Assembly: GCA_021234155.1 (NCBI GenBank)
Contig: JAJEKV010000072.1
Span: 2,230,436-2,294,435 of the forward strand
From: Isoetes taiwanensis
Taxonomy: Eukaryota > Streptophyta > Lycopodiopsida > Isoetales > Isoetaceae
Direction: 5' to 3'
Length of the DNA stretch: 64,000 bases
The notes below the pieces were generated by a model. That model was not told the DNA's origin and did no database searches. It worked only from the letters and a program-made list of their open reading frames with translations. Made by a program: the position numbers and the translations under genes. This document shows, piece by piece, positions 24,036 through 34,549 of this stretch (position 1 is the first letter of the stretch; the number at the start of each line of letters is the position of its first letter).

Positions 24036-24285
24036 ATGTCGCAGAGTTCTTGGAAACATAAGTCTTGAAAGACTAAGCTGAAACATAAGTCTTGTAAGCT
24101 AATCTATGCTATAGCTGATAAATTTATGTACTATGCTATTTATGTTTCAGCTTATTATAGTCTTGTAAGTCTTGTAGTCTGAAACATAAGTCTTGAAGCA
24201 ACTGACAGAGTATCAGCTGATACATAATGGTACTATGCTATAGCTGAAACATAAGTCTTATAAGCTGAAACATAAGTCTTTTCTA
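24036..24285. repeat. GAAACATAAGTCTTG-type interspersed short repeats
   Basis: GCTGAAACATAAGTCTTG and shortened versions occur at least six times, once inverted (TTATGTTTCAGCTTA near 24142), together with TACTATGCTATAGCTGA blocks. The array stops just before the 24302 coding remnant. Confidence 0.85.
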
Positions 24286-24301
24286 AAAGGATTTGTTTTG
24301 C

Positions 24302-25138
24302 AGGAACCAATGCTACCATGCCTCGTAATACAAATTTGAGGGTGCTACACTTGCAAATTGAGCCTGAACGCCTTCCATTGAAGAATATAACAGCAGAAGA
24401 AACAAGTCGTCTGCGAGGTGACAAACACTTGGATATTTGGTGCCGGGGAAAATTGTATCCGCCCGACCCGTTCTTTCATCAATGACCAAAATTTGATACC
24501 ATTGTGGAGGCTTTAAACTTCATCTCAGATGGTTCTAAGGGGCTTCTTGAATATGTGCTCCACTTTTGGCAATATATTCAGAACCAACAACAAGAGATAC
24601 ATAACAAACAACAAGAAATTTCCAGGCGACAACACAAAATCTTCATGCAACAACAAGAAATCCATAGGCAACAAGAGCAAATGCATAGACAACAAGAGAA
24701 AATGCACAGGCAGGTGGCTTCATGGCAGATCAAGCTTTCAGTCAAACAAGAAGAAATCGAGGCACTTCAAAATGAGCTTAAGGGGTTTAAAGAGCAACGA
24801 AGAAAACGGACCTTGTCAGACATTAATAGTCTTGTGGCTGGAGTAGAGCATTTAGAAAGAGGATGAAGATGGTCCAAGATATACTTCATCCTGGTGATTC
24901 CTCAATGATAGAGGCTCAAAGACCGGACCAGATGATTCAATTGTTCCATAACTACTTTAATGAGGACATCTTGAAATTGATGCTAGAGCATGACTCCTCT
25001 CTCAAACTGATGTTATTGAATCTGGTAGCTGCAGTAGAAGCTGACCAAAAAGAAGAGGATGCTCATCCTAGCCAAGATGTTCAAGAAGCATGTGAAGAAG
25101 GTGGCATGAGCCGAAGAGCTTATGAATTGTTTTTCTAG
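24302..25138 (+). pseudogene. unrecognised gene with a Gln-rich coiled coil, broken
   Basis: I do not recognise the family. An intron acceptor (TTTTGCAG) at 24301 opens a frame reading GTNATMPRNTNLRVLHLQIE, with LDIWCRGKLYPPDPFFH near 24430-24480. A TGA at 24483-24485, probably from a Trp codon, interrupts it. The frame then continues to 24866 with a long heptad-like stretch (QQEIHRQQEQMHRQQEKMHR and similar) that should form a coiled coil, ending in LVAGVEHLERG. A third open part in another frame (24863-25138: GDSSMIEAQRPDQMIQLFHN, then an acidic end) follows at once, so a frameshift at about 24860 probably separates it. Upstream exons were not identified. The low-complexity Gln/Arg/Glu coil could also be drift, but the flanking parts look like real protein. 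Confidence 0.45.
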
Positions 25139-25220
25139 TCCTTAAGAGAAGGCCATCCATTGATGAGCAAAACTACTTATTTTTGAATCACCTACTTTAT
25201 TGTTTTGCTAAAAACAAATG

Positions 25221-25281
25221 TGTATTTGGTCTCAGTGCACTTATTATGGTTGTCAAGATATTCGAACTGAGACCAAATACA
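25221..25281. repeat. perfect 15-bp inverted repeat
   Basis: TGTATTTGGTCTCAG (25221-25235) pairs exactly with CTGAGACCAAATACA (25267-25281) around a 31-base loop, about 80 bp downstream of the coiled-coil remnant. Confidence 0.95.
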
Positions 25282-28230
25282 AAATGATATGGAAAGACAT
25301 TCTTCAAAATGATATCCTCGTCCTCTTTCTCAAGTGTTTCACCCAGATTGTATCTGGAAATAAGAAATCAAAGATAAAACGGTGTCATGCCCATGTGGTT
25401 AGTAGTGCAGAGAATGTTTAGGACAAAGACAGTCATTTAACAAGCAAAAAAATGTTCTATGTCTATCAAACAAATTCAAACATGAGATGGCAGAATAGCC
25501 TCCTGCTAAACTCTCCCTTAACTAAAGTGACATTATAAAATTTCAGCCTTTTCAAGCTGGCATAGAGCTGCAGTATCGAGCCAGTGGAACCGTCCCCCTG
25601 TCTCCTAGATATCCAGCTTGCTTATTTGGACCCATAGAAATAATAAGTCCTGCATAGTCTTTTTCAGAGATAATATTTGCTGTCATTGCAGAGAAGACCA
25701 TCTTGATATGTACCATCCAAATATCTTAGCACATGCTTGAAAAATAAATGACTCTTACACTATGAACAGGGGGGAATTGGAGACTTAAGTGATAAAAGGA
25801 TTCTGACTCTGTAAGAAAGACAACTACAAAATCTGGAGCTAAAAGAGAGATAAATTTCTCTTATTTCAGCCATGAGTGTCAGGAGGTTCATATAGGCTTA
25901 TATGTATTATATCTTGATATAGAGAAACAAAAAAGAAGGCAACCTGGCATAATGATCACATATGCCCCAGCAGGTTCATCTCCAATGTTCTCCCATAAGC
26001 CAAAGTGCTGAGAGGAAGAAATGGTCAGATGTATCAGAATTGCTGGTTCTCTTTAATCTGGTCTGTGATCATGCCTAATTGCTGGCCCACTCACTTTTGC
26101 ATTCAACTTCAATAATGCTGAAAGAGGCAGTAGACTGTTCTTTGCTCATCAGAGTGAGAAAAGATTAGAACAAGAGACCACAGAACCATGCCTATCAGGA
26201 TTCTTGCGCCTTCAAGGAGCATGGCCACGTAAAAAAGAATTTGTCAGTGCTTCCAAACAAGCATCAGATATTCCAAAAAAAAAAGAATGATGAGCAGTTT
26301 GCAGCAGATATTCCAAAACTGCATGGTTTCAGGGTCATAACCTGCTGGTTTTCATTGTTAACAGTATTTGGAACAGGCACAAGAAACGTCAAAGCTGCCA
26401 CACTGACCCCAATTTTTTATCCACAGTTGTTTTTAAGTGTCGTTTTATGCCAAAAACAACATCAAAATGGCCCCAAAAGTCCATGTGGTCCATTTATCCA
26501 GATTTGCACAAAGAGACAGTGGCTTTTTAGCAGAAATTTCCCGTGGCGGTCTTTTGGCAGAAAAATCCACGCATAGAAAAAATTGACATAGTTTTTGTAC
26601 ATCAGAAAGATCCCGCAAGGATCAAATAACCTTGAAGTACAAAGGATCCCATGTGGATCAAATATAATATTTGAAGCTTGGTACTTATACTTTTCCTCGA
26701 ACCTCTTCTTCCAACTAACTAGTACTACAAGATCAAATCAACATCTTCCCAGCTAGAGGAATACTACAGGAGACAAAAATAAATTTTCCACAAGCTACAA
26801 ATATACCTTGAATGATCTATGAACCACCTCTTGCAAGAGTAGAGACGAACCGAGAAAGGCATGAAGAAAACATGAGCAATCTCCCGCATTGCTCAAGGAA
26901 GCTAACACAGCTCCAACTAACCCATTCTGCAAATTAATCAATACTGATTGTACCAGGAATATATGCCTAGAATGAATGTAGCCATCAGAAATGCTGCATT
27001 GTCGGGATATGAAGCAATCAGCCTGTGCTAGACCCCAAAGCCCAGCTACCAGACTCCTCCCTAAAGTCTGGCTCAAGATATATAGGCTTCCTCCTGCTCA
27101 ATAAAATTCCCTAGCTCGGCATCTCAAACAGTCCAATAAAATATGACTCATCCTGCATTGAAGATCCCAGTTCCGATCTCATCAAAAAATCTGAAGACAG
27201 GCTAATCTATTCTTCTTCTTTTTCTTCAAGAAACAACTCTACACCTTTCCGCTAGTAGGAAAGAGCAAGAGGAAAGGAAAAGCTTCTGGAATTACAGACC
27301 TGAGGAAAGAATACAGCTGCCAATTATCTAGAAATTTGAAGCATCTTCTCTCATAGCCTTGCATCTTAATTACTCAACCTTATAGGCAATCTGAGCCATT
27401 TCGGTGTGCATCCACAAAGGAAAGAAAGGCCAGCCCAGCCCCAAAAAAATTGCAGACCACCAGTCTGTGACTGTCTCTGCTGCATCACTTGGAATTCTGC
27501 CCCTTTCTTTGCTTAAACTTGAGAGAATCGAGCAGCTATGGAGATAAGGAAGGGCAAAGGCGAGAAATTCAAGAAAGGGCAGAGGTATGAGGCGGACAGA
27601 ATGGCGGATATGCTGGACGGTGATGGCAGAAGAAGAATGACGGATAGATAATGGGGCAACGTGGAGGAATTTAGTGGTAAAAGGGCAACAGGGGGCGGAT
27701 TTGGGAAGGAAACAGGGGCAACGGTGGCTATGGTGGCTATGGGGGCGGATTTGGGAAGGAAGCAGCGGCAAGAAAAGCTTCAGATCTGGGCGAAATACCT
27801 TGATGCAGCATAGATAGTTGAAAGCAGCACTTGGGGTTGCAAAAACACGAATGGGCTGCTGGCCAGACTAATCTGTTCAATGGAAAAAACACAATGCTTA
27901 CCTAGCGGAAGCATCAGAGCAAAGATCCACATTAGTGGATAATCAAGGCTGGAGAGGCCGCCATGAAGAAACTCCAAGAAAACCAGAAAACGGAAGCAGA
28001 TGGAGGCAGAATCTGAAAAAACCAGACACCAAAACCCTTGTGCTAGCCATAAGATCTGGAAACAGAAGAAAATTGCAGCCACTGCAGTGCCGATAGCAGG
28101 GATTAGGGGCGGCCCCTTTCCCTGCCGCCGGCCTAGCCGTGAAGGCGCCAAGAAACCATCTCTAACCCTCCAGTGAAGAAATTCGTTCCACATATTTATA
28201 CGCCTTTTTGAGTATAAATACATGACACGT
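25282..28230. other. no recognised gene
   Basis: About 2.9 kb. Minus-strand open stretches at 26795-27076, 27370-27771 and 27780-28223 are long for chance, but their composition (hydrophobic or His/Pro-rich, no domain) gives no family. A GGGCGGATTTGGGAAGGAA block is duplicated at 27694 and 27745. Confidence 0.4.
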
Positions 28231-28233
28231 CAT

Positions 28234-28266
28234 TATGAATAATTAATGGCACATTAATTATTCATA
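28234..28266. repeat. perfect 15-bp AT-rich hairpin
   Basis: TATGAATAATTAATG (28234-28248) and CATTAATTATTCATA (28252-28266) are exact complements around a 3-base loop, in an AT-rich spacer. Confidence 0.95.
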
Positions 28267-28969
28267 CGCTAAGGTTAGCTATGTTAATAATTCATTATTA
28301 AAGTGGAAACCTAACCTAAAACCCTAATTCGGTCAACGTGTATTTTTTTCCCTACTAAGTATTGATTTTTTAAAATAAGGACATGTATAAAAGCATTATT
28401 ATAACACATAGAAAAAACGAGGTGTTGTTTCCAATGTGTCTTTTAACTGAGAAATATTGACATGTGTAATACTTTTTAAATAAAAAAATTATTATAAGTA
28501 ATCAAATATCGAATGTGGTGTCTTCTAAGTAATCAAGTATTGACACCTGGCACACATTTAAAAAAAATATTAGTATATACCACAATTTAAAAAGTCAATA
28601 TAGTGATGTTTTATTTTTCATATACAACATATATCATGAATGTTTTATTGATTTTGTTTAACTTAAGATAAGAAAGCCTTTGGGAATTGAACCCAAACAA
28701 GTCCATATTCCATAAGGCAATCCAAATACCAACATAAAATTAAAACATTGAATGATTACGTGGACCAGAATAGGTGGATGAGAATAGACAATAAAATATG
28801 TTAGATACACATTAGTTCTATTGTATTGAACACCCAAATGCTTTTGATGTATTGAACCAAATGATTTTTTTATGTCAAAAGACACATTACAGAAGAAATA
28901 TTTCAGAGGATATATCACACAAATAAGTTTTACATTGAGTTGTATTCAACTAAAAAAACTATCCATTCA

Positions 28970-29950
28970 CCATGTTACTTCTTTTGCCTTTCCAATCTTG
29001 CTTTTAACTGAAACAGATTCGTGCAAAAAAGCAGACAAAAGGCTGCACAATCTTGCTTCTTGCCCCTGATACAGCGGTGCACCACCTGCCACAGAAGCAC
29101 CCTAACCTTCGGTGGGGGAAGTGAGCTCCATGTCCACGTCCAAACCGAGCGCCATCGAGAACCCAGAAGCTGCAGAGACCACTTGCCTGAAGGGGGCAGT
29201 GTGTCATGAATTGCCAGCACCCGGTAACAAGACTGCACAAAACATCCAGATGAAGACACAACATCCGGATGAACCTTCCAAACCTGCACCATCACATCAT
29301 CCTGAGGGACTATAGGTATGTGTAGCGGAATACTCCCCGCCACTTGTTCCCAGATAGCCCGGTCACTGCCCCTCCCTTCCACCAATTGAGGTGTTTCTGC
29401 AACCCCTGCAAAATCTCATCCCACACCCTCCCCATAAAAACATCCCCTCCAAAGGGAATACCCAACAGCTTAGTACACACATTACCTGGAAGCACCTTCC
29501 AAGGGAATAGAGCCAAACAAGGGGGAGGCGGAGTCAGCTGGGCCCATAATGTGGAGCATTTACCCCAATTCAGAAGAATGCCCGAGGCCAAGGAGAAAGT
29601 ATCCAGCAAACCCTTCACATTCCGCAAATTCCTCTCTTCTGCCACCAAGAAGAGGAAAGTGTCATCGGCAAACTGGTTAATAATCTGCTGGCTACCATCC
29701 TGCATCCGAAGCCCATCCACCACCCCCTCCTTCACTACAGCAAAAAACAACTGAGACAGTGCCTCTGCCACAATCGTAAACAAAAACGGCGCCAAAGGGC
29801 ACCCCTGACGCACCCCTCTGCCTAAGGAGAAAAAGGCGGAGGGTTCACCCTGGCACACCACCGTATTAATTGCCAAATTCATATGGATGATCCTACAGAA
29901 AAGGGTGAAGTCTCCAGGTATGCACCTCATCAACCAGGCCCTATTAGCTT
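28970..29950 (-). mobile_element. LINE fragment (RT and zf-RVT region)
   Basis: The minus strand encodes the palm/thumb of an L1-type reverse transcriptase (29933-29310): LGRGVRQGCPLAPFLFTIVA, then QFADDTFLF, which holds the catalytic ADD of the usual YADD box with F in place of Y. After a frameshift near 29330, 29385-28975 carries the zf-RVT neighbourhood (PPPKVRVLLWQVVHRCIRGK). The Cys/His zinc ligands are not complete. No poly-A tail is seen at its left end, so it is truncated on both sides, and it abuts an oppositely oriented LINE near 29950. Confidence 0.85.
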
Positions 29951-31020
29951 CATGTAAGCATAGTAAGCCCTCCGTTAAAGTCTCACTTCCATGGTCACTC
30001 TTTTTTTATCTTAAGCTATGTAGAGAAGCATCTCCATTCCTAGAGAATTTAATTTCGGCTTGGCTGATGCAAGGATCGTAAAAAGGTGGAAAAATTGTGG
30101 AATTGATTCCTGTGCTTAGTGGTACAAGGGAGAGCAATTAGTAAGTTGGGCAGAATTTCAGGTTTGTTTTGCCTTAAAGGACGCAGACAAAATAATATGG
30201 GAAAGTGTGGCTACAGTACTCCCAAACACTATAACTACAGGAGATCAAAATCCATGGGTTCTGCATCCCGCGATTCAGCCTAACAAGTTTGTTAAATCAA
30301 GTTACAGAAGCTTGAGGACTAAGGTGTACTCCCAATATCTACCAAATGGGAACTAGTGATCACAGAGGAAAACCTAAAAAACATCTGGAGAGATGCATGG
30401 CAGAAATATCTGCCCCCACGGATAAACGCTTTCCTTTGGCAAGTGATACGCAGGGTTCCAAGGGTCAATCAACTAGTCTCCAAATGGGACAATAAAGTCA
30501 GCCCACTATGTCCCATTTGTGAGGTTGAATAGGAATCCATTCAACATTGTCTGATGGAATGTGAGAAGCTGCAAGTAGTATGGGCATGGAGCCTGGATCG
30601 CTTTGAATACCCGTTAGGTACCAAGGAACTGTTGTTGGGAATCCTTCCCCTAGATTGGGGCACCACGAAGAAGGTGGCCTTCCATATAGCTAGAGCCTGG
30701 ACAATCTGGTCAATATGGAAAAGGAGAAATGCCTTAGTCTTCAATGAGAATCAAGAGGTCATATCACCAAATCAGCTTCTACATACGATACTGGAAAGGC
30801 TAAAAAAATTCAGGCTAGTGTTTGAGAGCGAAGAAGAAGTAAAGGTTGAAATATGGGGCACCTACCTAAGTCTACACTAGAACGTCCAAGAGAGTAGTTC
30901 AAGAAGAAGCCATGTAGCTATCCTCATCTCAGATTTGCAGATGGGTGCACCCCTGCCATGTGGCTGTGTATCGTTCTCTTAAAGTAAATAAAGTCTATTT
31001 TTTATCCCTCAAAAAAAAAA
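29950..31020 (+). mobile_element. LINE 3' fragment with poly-A tail
   Basis: Plus-strand reverse-transcriptase C-terminus: VKRWKNCGIDSC and EQLVSWAEFQVCFALKDAD near 30080-30190, WRDAWQKYLPPRINAFLWQV near 30390-30440, then CPICEVE, a TAG, and ESIQHCLMECEKLQVVWAW (zf-RVT, C-x2-C then H-x4-C). The open end to 30880 (FHIARAWTIWSIWKRRNALV) is the usual zf-RVT tail. AATAAAG and a 12-A tail (31009-31020) end the element. The tail runs straight into the Copia LTR at about 31017, where the first ~48 bp of the LTR are missing, so this insertion or a linked deletion removed the LTR tip. Confidence 0.85.
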
Positions 31021-31703
31021 AACTTTTAATTGTCTCCTATAGATATTATAACCTTAGCATATAACCATTAAAATAGAGATTGAAACCTTAACACTTTGTA
31101 TTGCCTTAAAAAAACATTCGACAGCCGGGGCATTCATCTGCCGGATGAATCCATCTCCTCCCGAATCAATTCTTTTGTACATTCTCATTGAATTCATGTT
31201 CAGGTACCGATCCTTCCAGAATCGGCACCGATCAGGCACTATTGGCCCGCTCCATTCTAAGTTTGAATTAGAGCTTGGCAGTTGGTCATTCGACCGAGAT
31301 TTTATATTATTTACAACCATTAAACCTAAGGTTCATACACATACAATATTAACCATTGAACCATAGGTTAATATTCACCAAACATTGAACCTTAGGCTTT
31401 AGACCAGTTTGACCTATTATTTGTTCAATGTCTTTGTCTCTTATGCCCTGTCCATTTTCTTTGATCGCCATAGTTCTTAGGCACTGCCTTTAGATGACTA
31501 ACAACCTGCAAATTTGTCCCTGTTCTTCACAATACTTAAGTATCACCAATATATCTTTTACAACCCCTGTATGTTTTCTTTGAACTTAGACTGTCAATAT
31601 AAGGATCTATAATAAGTCTGTGATCAGCACTCTATAATAATTATCTTGGTTCTCCACTGTAAACCATTCAATCATTATTATAATATGAACCTCAACTCTC
31701 ACA
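31017..31703 (-). repeat. Copia 3' LTR, truncated at its outer end
   Basis: It aligns end to end with 38866-39549 with about 20 differences by eye (near 3%). The inner end is CTCTCACA at 31703, matching the 39549 end of the other LTR, and the purine-rich primer tract (GAAGGGAGAA on the minus strand) sits directly next to it at 31704-31713. The outer ~48 bp, including the terminal TG, are replaced by the LINE poly-A tail. Confidence 0.9.
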
Positions 31704-33235
31704 TTCTCCCTTCATATTATAATCTCTGCAATTTATTAACCTTCTCAAAAATATGAACCTTGCATCTGCCAGTGGCTTTGTAAGGATGTCTGCCAGCTGC
31801 TGATCTGTATGAACATATTGAACATGTATAATATTTTTGTTCACCAACTCCCTGATGAAATGTGCCTCTAATTCAATATGCTTAGTTCTCTCATGAAATA
31901 TGGGATTCTTTGTCATTGCAATGCAGCTTTGGCTGTCAGAATACAAACTTAGTGGATCCTTTTGATGCATTCCCAACTCATTCAATATTCTTCTGCTCCA
32001 GACAATCTCCTTTGCTGCAAGAGTGGTTGTTGAATATTCTGCTTCAGCAAATGAGAGAGCTATGGCATTTTGCTTCTTGCATTTTCAAGAAATAGACCCT
32101 CCTGCCAACATTAAAATAAACCCTGATGTAGACTTTCTTTCATCAAGGTCACCTCCCCAGTCCAAATCACAATATGATTCTAAGTTGAGATTGTTAGAAT
32201 CATACATAATGCCATGATTGATAGTTCCCTTCAAATATCTAATTACCCTTTTTGCTGCCTGCCAATGCATTATTCCAAAATTGTTATTGTATCTGCTCAG
32301 TATATTAACAACATAAGATATATCAGGTCTTGTACAATTTGCCAGAGAAAGTAGACAGCCAACTAATTCCCTGTAAGGCAATTCTTGTACTTCAATTCTT
32401 TCATTGTCATTCTGAGGGCAATGTTCCTTTGACAACTTATTTCCTGGCACCATAGGGGTTCTCACTGCTTTACAATCTTCCATGTTAAACCTTTTCAGTA
32501 TTCCCATGATGTTCTGACTCTGAGATAATGCCATTATTTTGTTCTTCCTGTCCCTTTGTACTTTAATACCTAGAAATTTTTTTACTTCCCCTAGATCAGT
32601 CATTTTGAACTTGTTTTTCAGTATATCTTTGCATTTTTGCAGTATGCTCAAGTTACTACTTACCATAACATTGTCATCAACATACAATGCAATGTAGCAA
32701 AATTCTGAATCTTCTCTAAACAAATAGACATTCCCATCATCTTTGAGTTTGATAGATCCTTGTTCTCTTAAATATGAGTCCATACACAAATACCACTGTC
32801 TTGGTGATTGTTTCAATCCGTACATTGCCCTTTTTAATTTCCAAACCTTGTCCTTCCCTTGTTCAAAACCAGAGGGCTGTTTCATGTAGATATCCTCTTC
32901 CAATCTTGCATAAAGAAAGGCAGTGGTGACATCCATATGATGTGCCTCCAAATTTTTTGCATTTGCCATTGCTAGCAGCATTCTAATACTTGTCAATTTC
33001 ACAATAGAAGAAAATGTATCCTCATAATCAATCCCTGGTTTTTGAGAGAACCCTTGTGCCACAAGTCTGGCCTTATGTTTGATCCTTGTTTCATCTTAAA
33101 AATCCATTTGCAGCCAACTGCATTTCTGCCTTTAGGATACTAGTTCAAACGTTTCTGTTCTCCTAAAAGCATTTAACTCCTCTTCCATAGCATTAATCCA
33201 TTCCTTTGCATCTGAGCTATTCAATGCTTCTTCAA
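31692..33235 (-). pseudogene. Copia reverse transcriptase and RNase H
   Basis: RVT_2 domain at 33062-32085: DYEDTFSSIVKLTSIRMLLA, MDVTTAFLYARLEEDIYMKQ, GLKQSPRQWY and the catalytic YVDDN box are all present. CDLDWGGDLDERKSTSGF leads into RNase H, which is interrupted by a TGA at 32085-32087 that replaces the Trp of the usual ISW motif. The frame then continues (LSFAEAEYSTTTLAAKEI, SLYSDSQSCIAM, ERTKHIELEAHFIRE) to 31692. Between 33063 and 33235 at least two small frameshifts break the linker (AKEWINAMEEELNAF; CKWIFK). Catalytic residues are intact, but the frame is not. Confidence 0.9.
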
Positions 33236-34540
33236 CACTTCAAAATCGATCATTGCCAATATTTCTATAAGATTTATTTCATTTGCATTATATTTCAACC
33301 TCCTACTTCTACCTGCTGAATCCCTACCAAATAATTCATTTCTAACCTCATTTGCTTCATCTTGTAATATTTGTGCATTTGTCCTCCTTGTAAGCTGAGC
33401 TTTGCCCTTGATTGTTTGCTCCTCCTTTTCTTCTTGTACTTGTATTTCCTGCAAACTAGTGGTTTTATTTTCCTGCAAATCCTTTGAGTCAGTTTCAGAA
33501 TTATCATCATCATATATATTTGACAACCTTTCTAGTTGTTCCAAGTTTTGAGCTGGTTCCCTTTTTTCTATTGATGCAGCAGGTATTTTTATATCTTTAT
33601 AATGTTGTCCTTCATCAAAAAACACACCCCTACTAATCACAACTTTCCTTTTAGCAGGGTCAAATAGTCTATAAGCTTTAGATTGCTCATCACATCCCAC
33701 AAGATATGCAATTCTTGCTCTATCATCAAGTTTTTGCCTTTGTTCCTTAGGAACATGCACAAAACTTAAACATCCATAGCTTTTAAGCTTTTCAAAATTA
33801 GGTTTCTTACCTGACCAAAGCATTTCTGGTAGTGAAGCATTTATGCTTGCTACCAGATAGGTATTCTCCATCTCTATCTGCACGTATACACTTCCCTTGA
33901 AAACCTTTCAAGGCAGGGGTTTTTTAATCCTAGTAGTAATGATTGTAGTAATGATTGTATGGGTCCCATGGCCTATTGGTCTCCGTGGACGTTAAAAAAA
34001 CTATTCTATTCTATTCTATTCTATTCTATTCTATTCTATTCTATTCTATTCTATTCTATTCTACTTTACTTTGTTTCCAGTTTCAAGCTCAACCTCTGCT
34101 ATAAATTCCTTGAGTGCCTCAAAAGCCTCATCCTTAGTTCTCAAGCACTTTACCTTTGTTTTTCGACTGAAATCATCTATAAAGGTAATGAAATATTTCT
34201 TTCCTGTAATTCCCTTTACATTAAGAGGCCCACATAGATCAGTATGCACAACTCCCAATATTTCTTTTGCTCTCTTGTTTGATTTTCTGAAAGGTAATCT
34301 AGCAAGCTTTCCAACCATGCAACCATAGCACAATTTGTGTTCACTATCCAATTTGCAATCTTCGATTAGTCCCTGTTTTACCATAGCCTGTATATTTTTA
34401 TTGCTGGCATGACATAATCTTTGATGCCACACATTTATATCTGAAGCTATGATTGCATTTACACATGGTGGATGATTATTTTCAAAGCCAAAAAGATTGC
34501 CAACCCTTTTTCCCAAAAATTTGATTTCAATATGTAGCAT
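33221..34540 (-). pseudogene. Copia integrase, interrupted and with part of its core deleted
   Basis: 34540-34061 carries the HHCC-type pre-integrase (WHQRLCHASN...CYGCMVGK) and the first catalytic Asp (VHTDLCGPLNVKGITG), running to ETGNKVK. 33883-33221 resumes at about SINASLPEMLWSGKKPNFEK and CLSFVHVP. The usual segment with the second Asp (DNGGE-like) and the catalytic Glu, roughly 60 to 70 residues, is absent. A LINE 3' end with a (TTCTA)n tail sits in its place. Confidence 0.88.
33885..34072 (+). mobile_element. LINE 3' end with (TTCTA)n tail inserted in the Copia integrase
   Basis: About 115 bp matching the 3' UTR end of the LINE at 15720-15865 (AAACC/AAGG inverted pair, GGTTTTTTAAT, GGTCCCATGGCCTATTGGTC, TCCGTGGACG), followed by the pentamer tail at 34001-34065. 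It is opposite in orientation to the Copia element. It is either a severely 5'-truncated LINE insertion or a SINE that borrows this tail. Confidence 0.85.
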
Positions 34541-34549
34541 AATAACAGG

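Noticed and set aside
27370..28223. Two long minus-strand open frames
   Set aside because: The composition is low-complexity or hydrophobic without motif, and the frames overlap a plus-strand GC-rich repeat. No support as genes.
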